Assembly: GCA_907165065.1 (NCBI GenBank) | Contig: OU015541.1 | Coordinates: forward strand, 496,001 to 560,000 | Length of the DNA stretch: 64,000 nucleotides | From: Caprimulgus europaeus | Lineage: Eukaryota; Chordata; Aves; Caprimulgiformes; Caprimulgidae | Reading direction: 5' to 3' | Part shown: piece by piece, positions 55,101-61,600 of the stretch | Numbering within the stretch: position 1 is the first letter of the stretch | Layout: each line of letters begins with the position of its first letter | Notes under the pieces: model-generated | The model's database searches: none | What the model was told of the DNA's origin: nothing | Seen by the model: only the letters and a program-made list of their open reading frames with translations | Translations under genes and position numbers: made by a program

Positions 55101-58100
55101 CATCCTTCACCCCCACGCTATCCTGTTGAACTGACAGAGCAGCCGCACGGCGCTGGCCACCCGATAAACCTGTTATCTCCCCTGCTCCTCCTGCCAGCAG
55201 CTCTCCCAGTCTCTTTGGTACATGAAAAATTGACACCACCTCAGGCAGAAATCTGTTTCTAAGGAAGCTACATTTATAAGCAGCTAATGAAACGGGGCGC
55301 GTGCGCGTGTGCAGCCTCTCCTCTCGCTGCCCTTGTGCAGCCTGCAGATACCCCGCGCGCTGGGACGCGCCGCCTGCGTGGGCTCCCCTCTGTGCGGAGG
55401 TGTGAGCTGGCCCTTGGAGCAGCAGCTCCCCACAAACACGTTGGTGCCGCTTGTTCTTTGTGCACTGGTGCAATCGATCGAGGCTTCTGGTGGCCCCAGG
55501 CGAGGCAGCGCCGTGGAAGCGCCGTTGAAGTGGTTTGAGGGCAATGGGATGATGATCCCTTTGCTCTGCACGTTGCATTCTCCTCTCCAAAAATAACAAA
55601 TCTTGACACCCTTTCTCCTCTCCCCACCACCGTGGGTGAGGGATGGTTTATGGCCATTATTGTTCAGTCTTCATCAGCAAGATTAAAGTGAGGACACCTT
55701 GGAGAAGTTGCACTTTTCAATGTATGGAGATATCTAAAGCGTGAGGTCTGTGGGCAGGAAGTGACACCAAATGGTTTGGCAGGGGAGGGAAACTCGTGCC
55801 TCTCTCATTTGCTTTGTGCCTTTGTGCTCGGTTCCATTTCCCCATGTGAGATTAAAGCCAGGCACTTTTTGGTACTGCCGCCATCGTTCCTGGTGTTGGT
55901 GTGCACTGTGCAAGTGACCTGCATCTCCTGTGACACTGGGGGTGCAGAAGTGTGGTGTGTGGCCTCTGCTTCCCTGTCACAGGAGAGGGAAGGTGCATCC
56001 TTTCCCTGGGCTGCTTCCCTTGCCTTGGGCTGGCTCCCTTACCCCTGGAGGCTGTTCATGGGCAGAATGAAAGAGAGCCAGAGCACGAGGGTTATAACTT
56101 GAGAGCTTGACTCAGAATGTTTCAAACCCGGGTTGATTTTGTATGTATATAGTACAAAATTGCACGTAAGACTGGTGAATCCTGCAGAAACAAGGACACA
56201 GAGAAGCTCTTGCTTTTGTACCTCATTAAGTCTGGTACAGCCAAACATTAAGGACACCCCGTGCTTTTGGAGAAGATGGTGATTCTGTCACTCGGGGAGC
56301 AAAGAGCTCCAGGCCCCGTTCCGAGGTGCTGTGGGTTTGGGCAGCACTTGAACCCGGTGCTTCGTGTGCCGCGTTGGTGAGGGATGGTGTGCAGGGAAGT
56401 GTGCTCAGGAGGAGCTTCTGGAGGGGCTGCAAGGCACCGAGGCAGCAGTGCCACGCAGCCCTTCGGTCCCTCCTTTGGTCGTTCCTCTCCGAGGGACATC
56501 CGTGTCCTGCAGAAGTCCTCAGAGCTCGGTGCTGCTCCCCAGGAGGAGACCAACGCTGCTGTGGGTTGGAGGCTCTTGGTCCAGTCACTGGTCAGAGTGA
56601 AGCTGTGGTTGGACATAAACACCGATGTTGCCTCCTCTGTGCTTGCAGCATTGACTCTTTCACTTGGCTCCAAGGTTTGTGCTGTAAAATACAACCCCCA
56701 AGTGCAGCTGAGAAGACTGTAGAACACCTTTATTTGGTCGTTTCTGGTTTGTTGTGGCACATTCATATTCATTCCACAGGATTTTCTGTAAATAAAAGTG
56801 ATTTGTTTGAGGATTTTTCCCTCTAGCTAATACCAGTTAAGTCTCTGCAGGAGCTACGTGCTGGCACAGTTATTCCTTTCTCAAGCTTTCCTGTTTCAAT
56901 AACTGTCCCCTCTTTGGTAACCCAAGAGTCATTTGAGTGACAGAGCTGGCTTTGGCCAGGGTTCCTCTTGTCCCTGCGGGAGGAGGCAGCGTGCGGTGCC
57001 TCTGGCTGTGATGGAGGGTGCCAGAAAGGGTCTGTGCCGCTGGGCAGGCGCGGCAGCTCGGGGAGGGAAACTGGAGCAGAATCAGTGCTTTCTGTAAAGT
57101 GCTTTTCCCAGGTCGCCAAGGAGAAGCAAGCTCAGAGCAGCAGAGCCCTCACTGGCTGGGCTGGGCTGGGTGAGGAGCTGTCTGTGCTCCCTGCACACAC
57201 GGCAAGCTGCTCTGGCTGCTGCTCTGGCTGCTGCTCTGCCTCCTCGTGATGGGAGGGAACTCAGGTTCCGCTTATCAGTAGCTACACGGCGGAGTGCTGG
57301 TGGTAAATTTAATGGCATGTTAGAGGGAAAATAAGCTCCTGTTCCTGATCTCAGCATGCAATTTTGATTTTTGTATCTCCAGAACATGTCTGTTCCATCC
57401 TGGCCTCCCTTCTGCGAAACCTGAGAGGGCAGCAGAGGACACGGTTACTGAATAAATTCACGGAGAATGACAGCGAGAAGGTGAGTGCTGAATAGGTGCT
57501 GCAGTCCCGGGGCTCCCTGGCTGGGAGGATCCCTGATAACGGCCCTGTGCCTGCCTGCCCTCCCGAGACACTGAAACGCCGTTACTGTACCTGTCTGGAG
57601 AGACTGGTGCTCCCGTGGGACGTCACTCTCTCATTCATGGTGTTATCTACAAACTGGAGAACTGGAAATGCCTTCAGTGCTCAGCCTCCCACATCACCTG
57701 TGCTCTTGTTTTCTGCTGCTCTTGCACGTGGTAGTAGTGATTCTCAGTCCTGGGCTGTGTGTCCCTGCTGAAGGCTGATCAGGTAACAGTGTGTGGTGTT
57801 AAGGTTGTGCTGGCTCTGTGAGACCAGGGCAGTGCGGAAAGGTGCCAGTTTTTCTAGTGAAGCTCTTTTGCAGAGAGTTCAGGAATTGCTGTAGTACATG
57901 TTTAACATTGTCCATTCCTCTCCCAGAATGTATCACTTTAATGATGTTTACCTTGGGAAATTCTTTCCAAAATATTTACATGCTGTGGATAGATCAAACA
58001 GCTGAGAAACAGAAACAGCCGCTTTTGCAAACCAATAATTCCCAAGGAGTTTGTAAATTCTGCCACTGGGGAAATACTGGTTTCTTAGTATTCCTCATTA

Positions 58101-58669
58101 GTGTGTCTTAAAGGTGTTTTTCATAACCTGTTCTACCAACTGCAGAAAATTTCCCATTGCTGGATAGGCTCTCAGCTGCCTGGTACAGTTCAAAGAGCAG
58201 CAGGGCTGTAACGTGTCTGATACGTTTAATGTAAGCCTGGCTGCATGCAGCACAGCCAGAAAGATCTGCTGGGGAAACCAGGAGAACTGGAGAACCACAG
58301 CCCAGGAGAGTGAGCGAGGCAGGGGCACGCGCCTGTTTGCTGCCTGTTAGCTGGAGCTGACGAGGCCACGCTGGGATGTGGGGTCACGTTCCAGCGCCCG
58401 CAGGCTCGGCGTGCTCATCCGACCAGCGCTTGTCCCGTGCTCTGTAGTGTGTGCCTTCCTGTGAGTGACAGAGGTGCCTGTTACTTTGTGGAGACTGCAG
58501 CTGGGAGGAAAACAACATAGCATGAAGGATTAAAGATGATTGCATTGTTCTTTTTCCTGGCTTAGGTCTCTCTCTTCTGCACTTGCAGGTTGATAGGCTG
58601 ATGGAACTGTATTTTAAGTACCTGGATGCGATGCAGGCAGCTGATAAGAAGATTGATGGAGAGAAACAC
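21803..58669 (+). CDS. CTNNBL1: CTNNBL1 (beta-catenin-like protein 1), 13 exons, 3' end outside window
   Basis: Thirteen exons joined in frame give 464 codons that follow human CTNNBL1 (563 residues as I recall it) almost residue for residue and without gaps. The missing end is about 99 residues, starting at the human DMVRRGE segment. Residues 1-10 are MDVGELLSYQ. Residues 11-80 or so are a charged region with a basic nuclear-localisation stretch (TKRPRDEEEEE, KARRKQ) and an acidic run. The rest forms the ARM/HEAT-like helical repeats, e.g. PDLYHLLVELNAV, VDLLQELTDID and AIVENMAEF. The protein is nuclear, binds CDC5L and PRPF31 in the Prp19 spliceosome complex, and binds AID in B cells (family knowledge). 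Twelve introns fall in the window. Eleven are GT-AG; intron 4 is AT-AC (U12 type). The last exons lie beyond 64000. No frameshift or stop is seen. Confidence 0.97.
23100..23530. promoter_or_regulatory. candidate enhancer in CTNNBL1 intron 1 with inverted-repeat ATTA site
   Basis: Contains the palindrome AATTACCCGGGGTAATT (23353-23369), CAATTAAACAG, GGTTAAATATTG and GGTAATTTTTAATGG. Same style as the upstream AT-rich blocks. Confidence 0.33.
24490..25345. promoter_or_regulatory. AT-rich candidate regulatory stretch in intron 1, split by a GC-rich patch
   Basis: AT-rich at about 24490-24620 (GATTCGATTAACAAATAATT) and 24950-25345 (GCATTAAATTTAAATG, TTTCTAATGAATTC), with a CpG-rich patch at about 24790-24910 in between. 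Regulatory role is inferred from composition only. Confidence 0.25.
25590..26060. promoter_or_regulatory. AT-rich candidate enhancer in intron 1
   Basis: Contains GAATTCAATTACTGCC, GCATTAATAATTGCAC, CCATAATTTATCATAATGAT and GTTTTAATTTAG, with little decay into simple repeats. Resembles blocks J and K. Confidence 0.33.
26460..26478 (+). repeat. poly(A) run of 19
   Basis: Uninterrupted A-run in intron 1. No retroposon body or flanking target-site duplication can be seen, so it is called only as a mononucleotide repeat. Confidence 0.8.
28345..28533 (+). CDS. CTNNBL1: CTNNBL1 exon 2 (residues 11-73; NLS and acidic region)
   Basis: Acceptor TTTAG ends at 28344; donor GTAAAT at 28534. Encodes PNRGTKRPRDEEEEE, a basic-charged linker and LLQIIERDGEEEEEE. 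This is the least conserved coding part relative to human, as expected for a disordered nuclear-localisation region. Confidence 0.95.
28534..30352 (+). other. CTNNBL1: CTNNBL1 intron 2 (1.8 kb)
   Basis: GT-AG intron. No other gene seen. A canonical octamer ATGCAAAT lies at 29874-29881 in an A-rich stretch. Confidence 0.9.
30353..30459 (+). CDS. CTNNBL1: CTNNBL1 exon 3
   Basis: Acceptor GGTTAG ends at 30352; donor GTAAGA at 30460, phase 2. Encodes EEPLDESSVKKMILTFEKRS and KNQELRIKFPDNPE. Highly conserved. Confidence 0.95.
30460..31877 (+). other. CTNNBL1: CTNNBL1 intron 3 (1.4 kb)
   Basis: GT-AG, phase 2. Nothing else recognised in it. Confidence 0.9.
31878..32017 (+). CDS. CTNNBL1: CTNNBL1 exon 4, ending at a U12-type AT donor
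   Basis: Acceptor CCTCAG ends at 31877. Encodes FMESELDLNDIIQEMHVIAT, MPDLYHLLVELNAVQSLLG and HDNT plus one base. The next bases are ATATCCTT, not GT, so the exon ends at 32017. The reading frame demands exactly this boundary to rejoin exon 5 as NTDVSIAVVD. Confidence 0.95.
32018..32025 (+). other. CTNNBL1: U12-type 5' splice site ATATCCTT
   Basis: Exact match to the consensus donor of AT-AC introns recognised by U11/U6atac. No GT donor that keeps the frame exists nearby. Confidence 0.93.
34335..34772 (-). mobile_element. CR1 LINE fragment, 5'-truncated, diverged
   Basis: Read on the minus strand it follows the typical avian CR1 3' part: a segment like 'gaaattcagcaaaagcaaag..tcctgcacc', then the part around 'caggtcgagaggagg', then 'aagagagatcttgacat'. 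The order of these blocks matches CR1, but identity is low with many small gaps, so it is an old copy. The 3' terminal octamer repeat is not present. Ends are approximate. It inserted antisense to CTNNBL1 in intron 4. Confidence 0.85.
35976..35992 (+). other. CTNNBL1: U12-type branch site and AC 3' splice site
   Basis: TCCTTAAC at 35976-35983 is the U12 branch-site consensus. The intron ends nine bases later with AC (35991-35992). The short spacing and lack of a pyrimidine tract are characteristic of U12-type introns. Confidence 0.93.
35993..36090 (+). CDS. CTNNBL1: CTNNBL1 exon 5
   Basis: Begins after the AC acceptor of the U12-type intron. Encodes (D)VSIAVVDLLQELTDIDTLHE and EGAEVLIDAL. 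Donor GTAAGT at 36091, phase 0. Confidence 0.95.
36091..38172 (+). other. CTNNBL1: CTNNBL1 intron 5 (2.1 kb)
   Basis: GT-AG, phase 0. Contains a long antisense open frame at 37343-37876 (separate entry). Otherwise nothing recognised. Confidence 0.9.
37343..37876 (-). other. antisense open frame in CTNNBL1 intron 5, Cys/His-rich start, possible exon or chance
   Basis: About 177 codons stay open on the minus strand. Early in the frame there is a zinc-ligand-like cluster (GHCQLCQCSC, then LLVCLRSCHTFH), and later two similar segments QVDFSKL and QLDFSKLL. The frame ends in a strong donor-like GAAG/GTAAGG (37350-37345) and a TTTATAATCCCTCAG acceptor-like sequence lies near its start. There is no ATG at the start of the frame. 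I recognise no family. Open frames of similar length occur by chance elsewhere in the window, so this is only a candidate. Confidence 0.2.
38173..38266 (+). CDS. CTNNBL1: CTNNBL1 exon 6
   Basis: Acceptor ATGTAG ends at 38172; donor GTGAGT at 38267, phase 1. Encodes VEGQVVALLVQNLERLDES and VKEEADGVHNTL. Confidence 0.95.
38267..39107 (+). other. CTNNBL1: CTNNBL1 intron 6 (0.8 kb)
   Basis: GT-AG, phase 1. Nothing else recognised. Confidence 0.9.
39108..39199 (+). CDS. CTNNBL1: CTNNBL1 exon 7
   Basis: Acceptor TTCTCAG ends at 39107; donor GTGAGC at 39200, phase 0. Encodes AIVENMAEFRPEMCTEAAQQ and GLMQWLLKRLK. Confidence 0.95.
39200..40940 (+). other. CTNNBL1: CTNNBL1 intron 7 (1.7 kb)
   Basis: GT-AG, phase 0. 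Nothing else recognised; T-rich runs near 40190 and 40360. Confidence 0.9.
40941..41013 (+). CDS. CTNNBL1: CTNNBL1 exon 8
   Basis: Acceptor TCCAACAG ends at 40940; donor GTGAGG at 41014, phase 1. Encodes AKMPFDANKLYCSEVLAILL and QNND. Confidence 0.95.
41296..41354 (+). CDS. CTNNBL1: CTNNBL1 exon 9
   Basis: Acceptor CGTCTAG ends at 41295; donor GTGAGT at 41355, phase 0. Encodes DNRELLGELDGIDVLLQQLS. The intron before it is only 282 bases. Confidence 0.95.
41355..42069 (+). other. CTNNBL1: CTNNBL1 intron 9 (0.7 kb)
   Basis: GT-AG, phase 0. An antisense open frame spans it and exon 10 but shows no gene features. Confidence 0.9.
42070..42218 (+). CDS. CTNNBL1: CTNNBL1 exon 10
   Basis: Acceptor with a long T-run then CATGCAG ends at 42069; donor GTACCC at 42219, phase 2. 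Encodes VFKRHNPSTAEEQEMMENLF, DSLCSCLMLSSNRDRF and LKGEGLQLMNLML. Confidence 0.95.
44979..45524 (-). other. antisense open frame in intron 10 ending in AATAAA, possible transcript 3' end
   Basis: About 181 codons stay open on the minus strand. The TAA stop (44981-44979) is part of an AATAAA (44983-44978), a layout seen at true mRNA ends and in retrocopies. The local sequence is of medium GC, so the open length is less trivially explained than in the left third of the window. No ATG marks the frame start, no poly(A) tail follows, and I recognise no protein family. Could be an antisense transcript end, an old retrocopy or chance. Confidence 0.2.
46440..46770. promoter_or_regulatory. AT-rich candidate enhancer in intron 10
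   Basis: Contains GAATTAGTG, GAATAAATATTTC, CAATGAATATTCC and CTGATCAATATGCAATTAC. Balanced sequence without simple repeats, similar in feel to conserved non-coding elements. Confidence 0.3.
47625..47730 (+). repeat. A-rich low-complexity stretch
   Basis: About 105 bases of A-runs broken by T, C and G (ATAAAAATAAA style) some 200 bases before exon 11. No element body is attached. Confidence 0.75.
47934..48115 (+). CDS. CTNNBL1: CTNNBL1 exon 11
   Basis: Acceptor TTGACAG ends at 47933; donor GTAGGT at 48116, phase 1. Encodes EKKISRSSALKVLDHAMIGP, TDNCHKFVDILGLRTIFPLF and KVGTTEKEHE. The 182-base exon is the second longest coding exon here. Confidence 0.95.
52690..52940. promoter_or_regulatory. 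AT-rich candidate regulatory block in intron 11
   Basis: Contains ACTTTATTATGCC, GAATTTATCTCAATTAACG and GAATTCAGATTTACATTC. Same composition signature as the upstream blocks; conservation untested. Confidence 0.25.
52966..52988 (+). repeat. (GGGTTT) tandem repeat with G-quadruplex potential
   Basis: Four G3 tracts separated by T3 loops: (GGGTTT)3 GGG, then TT. It matches the standard intramolecular G-quadruplex pattern on the non-template strand of CTNNBL1. Confidence 0.85.
53280..53500. promoter_or_regulatory. candidate regulatory block in intron 11
   Basis: Contains CCATTATAATG, GGAATAATAAAGG, GATTAATCTG (TAATCC/bicoid-like), GATCTAATTAGGG and a 13-A run. Candidate only. Confidence 0.25.
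57383..57480 (+). CDS. CTNNBL1: CTNNBL1 exon 12
   Basis: Acceptor ATCTCCAG ends at 57382; donor GTGAGT at 57481, phase 0. Encodes EHVCSILASLLRNLRGQQRT and RLLNKFTENDSEK. Confidence 0.95.
57481..58588 (+). other. CTNNBL1: CTNNBL1 intron 12 (1.1 kb)
   Basis: GT-AG, phase 0. Nothing else recognised. Confidence 0.9.
58589..58669 (+). CDS. CTNNBL1: CTNNBL1 exon 13 (last in window)
   Basis: Acceptor ACTTGCAG ends at 58588; donor GTATGT at 58670, phase 0. Encodes VDRLMELYFKYLDAMQAADK and KIDGEKH. The next human residues, DMVRRGE, are not found before 64000, so the following intron exceeds 5.3 kb. Confidence 0.95.
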
Positions 58670-61600
58670 GTATGTATTTCATCAGTTTTGCCAGCTCATG
58701 TCTACAATACCTCTTCTGCTTCAGCCAGGTCACTCTTCTGAGCTGTGCTGACACCTCTTAGTTCTTGTTGCCCTATTCTCCAGCTTCCAGCTGACCTCAA
58801 ATAGGCTGAGATTTCTCTACAGCAAGTGCTTCTGGCCTTTTCTTAGGGTGAATTTTACTAGGAGGACCTAAGTCTGTGCTTCAGTTTGCCTTCACTTTTA
58901 CTTGGCTGCAATCTGGCTTGGTTTGGCAGATGGAGAGTAAGTGAAATGCAGAAGGACAATTACATGATAATGTGCAAGGCCTCCTACCCTGGTCTTTGGA
59001 GTTCTGATCAGCTGTGAGGAAGTGTCTGTTTTGATTAGTTAGGTGCAGCTGCAGCCAAAGGCTGGTGTGCTCTCTGCACACCAGCAGTGAATCGCTTTGA
59101 ATGACACGAGCCTTGGTACCACACAGTACTTTCTTGGAACTGAGGCTGGAACAGGCTTTTTGAAAGAGAACGAGCTGCTGGAGTCAGGAAGCAGCTTGCA
59201 GAGCTGTTAGCGAGCTTGGCCGGCTTCCCGCAAGATTGTCTGTACCAGCACTGGAGAGGGTGTGCGATTGATTAGCGCTGGCGGAGAGTAATCACTGCGG
59301 CCGCCGGCCCCGCACGCGGGCGAGCTCCGTGTGCCACGGGCTGCAGCCCCCTGCCAGGCTCCGACAAACAGCTGCCTGCCCACTGCCAAGGCCGCTCCTC
59401 CGGGCGCTGGGAAACGTTCCGAGGGCACCGGAGCTCAGCGGCGCGGGGGCGAGTGATGAATGGAGGCGCTTTTGCTGCCAGCGCTCGGGCTCCGTATGGG
59501 CAGCTGCAGCTTCACAAATGAATGGTGGCCTGAAGAAAAACAGCCTTTACCCTTTCCTGCTGTCCTCCACACTCCATTCATCGTCCTCGGAACAGAGCAA
59601 GAAAGTGTTTAGTCTTTGCATTTCAGTGTGTGTGGGTTTAGAACTCAAACCCAGGATGGATCTGCGGTGTACGGGCAGCTGCTGCACGGAGCCCGTAAGT
59701 GCAGCGCGCGGAGCTCGTGTACGTGCCCTTTGTCCAGAACCATCCTGGAACAGTCTGCATATGTTAACACCTGTAGCAAGCAGCCAGCACAAAGCAGGGG
59801 TGAAGGGAGTTTGTGCAGAAGTTTGTGCAGAAGCTCTAATTAATAATATTAACCCATTTGTGTTTACTGATGCACAAGAGAAACTGTAAGAACCTCGGGT
59901 TTTCCTCCTGGATCCGGAAGGCCGCTGTGCTTTTGCCCCTCTCTAGGCTGGAATGGCTGGAAAAAAGGGATCTCCTTCTTCACTTCTATTAGAGCTGATA
60001 ATGGGGTTTGGCAGAAACGTCTGGTATGTGCAATATATTGGGCACAACATGTATGAAATAGGATGTTGAGGTTCACTCCTGGCCTGAATGTTTGTCTCCA
60101 ACACCTGGTGCCTGTCTTAGCAGCTTCCTCAGAGTTTTTATTTAATGAAGCCTAGAAAGTGTCTTGTCCTCCTCTCAAATTCTTGAATTCTTTCTGTAGG
60201 AAATGGTGCAAAATCCTATGGCTTTAAACTCCCTCTAAAATGAGGCATAATTACAGGCAGCAGCAATAGCCTTAGTGATCTCTGAAAATGGTAGGAAAAG
60301 TCAGGAGGTGGTTTAATATTTTTATAGTTCCGCAGAAAAATTATGCTCAGCAGGTTTATTCGATGAAATATTCTCACCAGACACTTTGCGCTATAATGAC
60401 TTACAAATTGCATGCTAATTGTGCTACAGTTAAGTCACTTCATCCTTGAAAGGGAGAGGTGGAACTCCTGGCATGAGAGCAGTGTCCACGGATTCGGATG
60501 GCTGAGAGAAGCACTTGTTGTAGCCCATCACTTGGGTGTGGTTTGGAAAGACGAGCGGTACCGGGGGCAGGGCGCGGGCGCTGCCGGGGCCGTGCGAGCG
60601 GAGAGGACACCGTGCTCTGGGCTGCGATTGCGCTGCTGCGCTGGGAGCTCGTCCAGCGAGCGAGGCACCGCTGAGCTCCTCGCCAAGGCCGGTGCATCCG
60701 CAGCTGCCGGGGCTGCCCTGGCACAGCTCCCGTTCCGTGCTGCTGAGGCTGGGCTCGTGCTGCTGCGGGAGCGGCTGCTCCGTGTCTCGTGCCTCAGCAG
60801 CGGGGGCACGCTGCGGAGCAGTCGCAGTGAGCTGTTCGGCTCTCGCAGGTTGGCGGCTCCATTTACAGAAACTCAAGTGTGTTTCTACTTGTGAGGCAGG
60901 AGTGAACAAAGTCCTTCCCACGGCAGAGTGCTCCGATGGTTTCTGGTGTGGTTCTGAGAGCTTCTTGGTCACCTTGGTGTGACCTGGATGCCTGCCTGCT
61001 CTCCTGGCTGCAGCCTGGCTTAGGTTCACTCCTAACCCTTCTGTGTTCTGAGGAGAATGGTGGTCAGGCTGCTGAAGAGATCGTGTCCTCTGCGTCCCCT
61101 GGGTGTGAAAGAGGCTCCTGGGGAAATTGTCACCACAGCTGTGAGCTGAAAGCAGCTGGTCCTGGGCAGTCGTGGCTGCAATGGTTTGACTTCACCTGAG
61201 GCTTCTCCTTGCCCCTCTCCTCTTGCAAGTGTCAGTCCCTGTCTCCTGCACGTCCTTTTGACCAAGGGCTTAGCGATGACCTTGAGTTCAGTGATTAGCC
61301 CTGGTCTGAAGCACCTCCTGAGCATGGCTTGCAGCTGTAACCCAGCCAGAAGGTGGTAAGGGGAGAGAATCTGTGCTTGCTGTGGGAGATGAGTGGTGAT
61401 TGTTGTTTTTGTTCATGGCCATTCAGAGCCTTCTTGTCTCTGCTGACTTGGACGGGCCTTGCTCTCCCACCCAGTGAGGAGGTAAATTCAGGATCCTGGT
61501 GGTGTTCGTTGTTCTGGATCAGCGCTGTCCTTTCAGCCTGGCTGGGCTGTCAGTGCTGGGGAAGGCAAATGGCAGGTGAGGGAGGAGGAGGATGCAGAGA

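Larger units (their letters stand above)
48116..57382 (+). other. CTNNBL1: CTNNBL1 intron 11 (9.3 kb)
   Basis: The longest complete intron in the window, GT-AG, phase 1. Contains a G-quadruplex motif (52966-52986), a 13-A run (53313-53325), enhancer-like blocks at 52690-52940 and 53280-53500, and GC-rich patches at about 49020-49230 and 55280-55540. No other gene recognised. Confidence 0.9.
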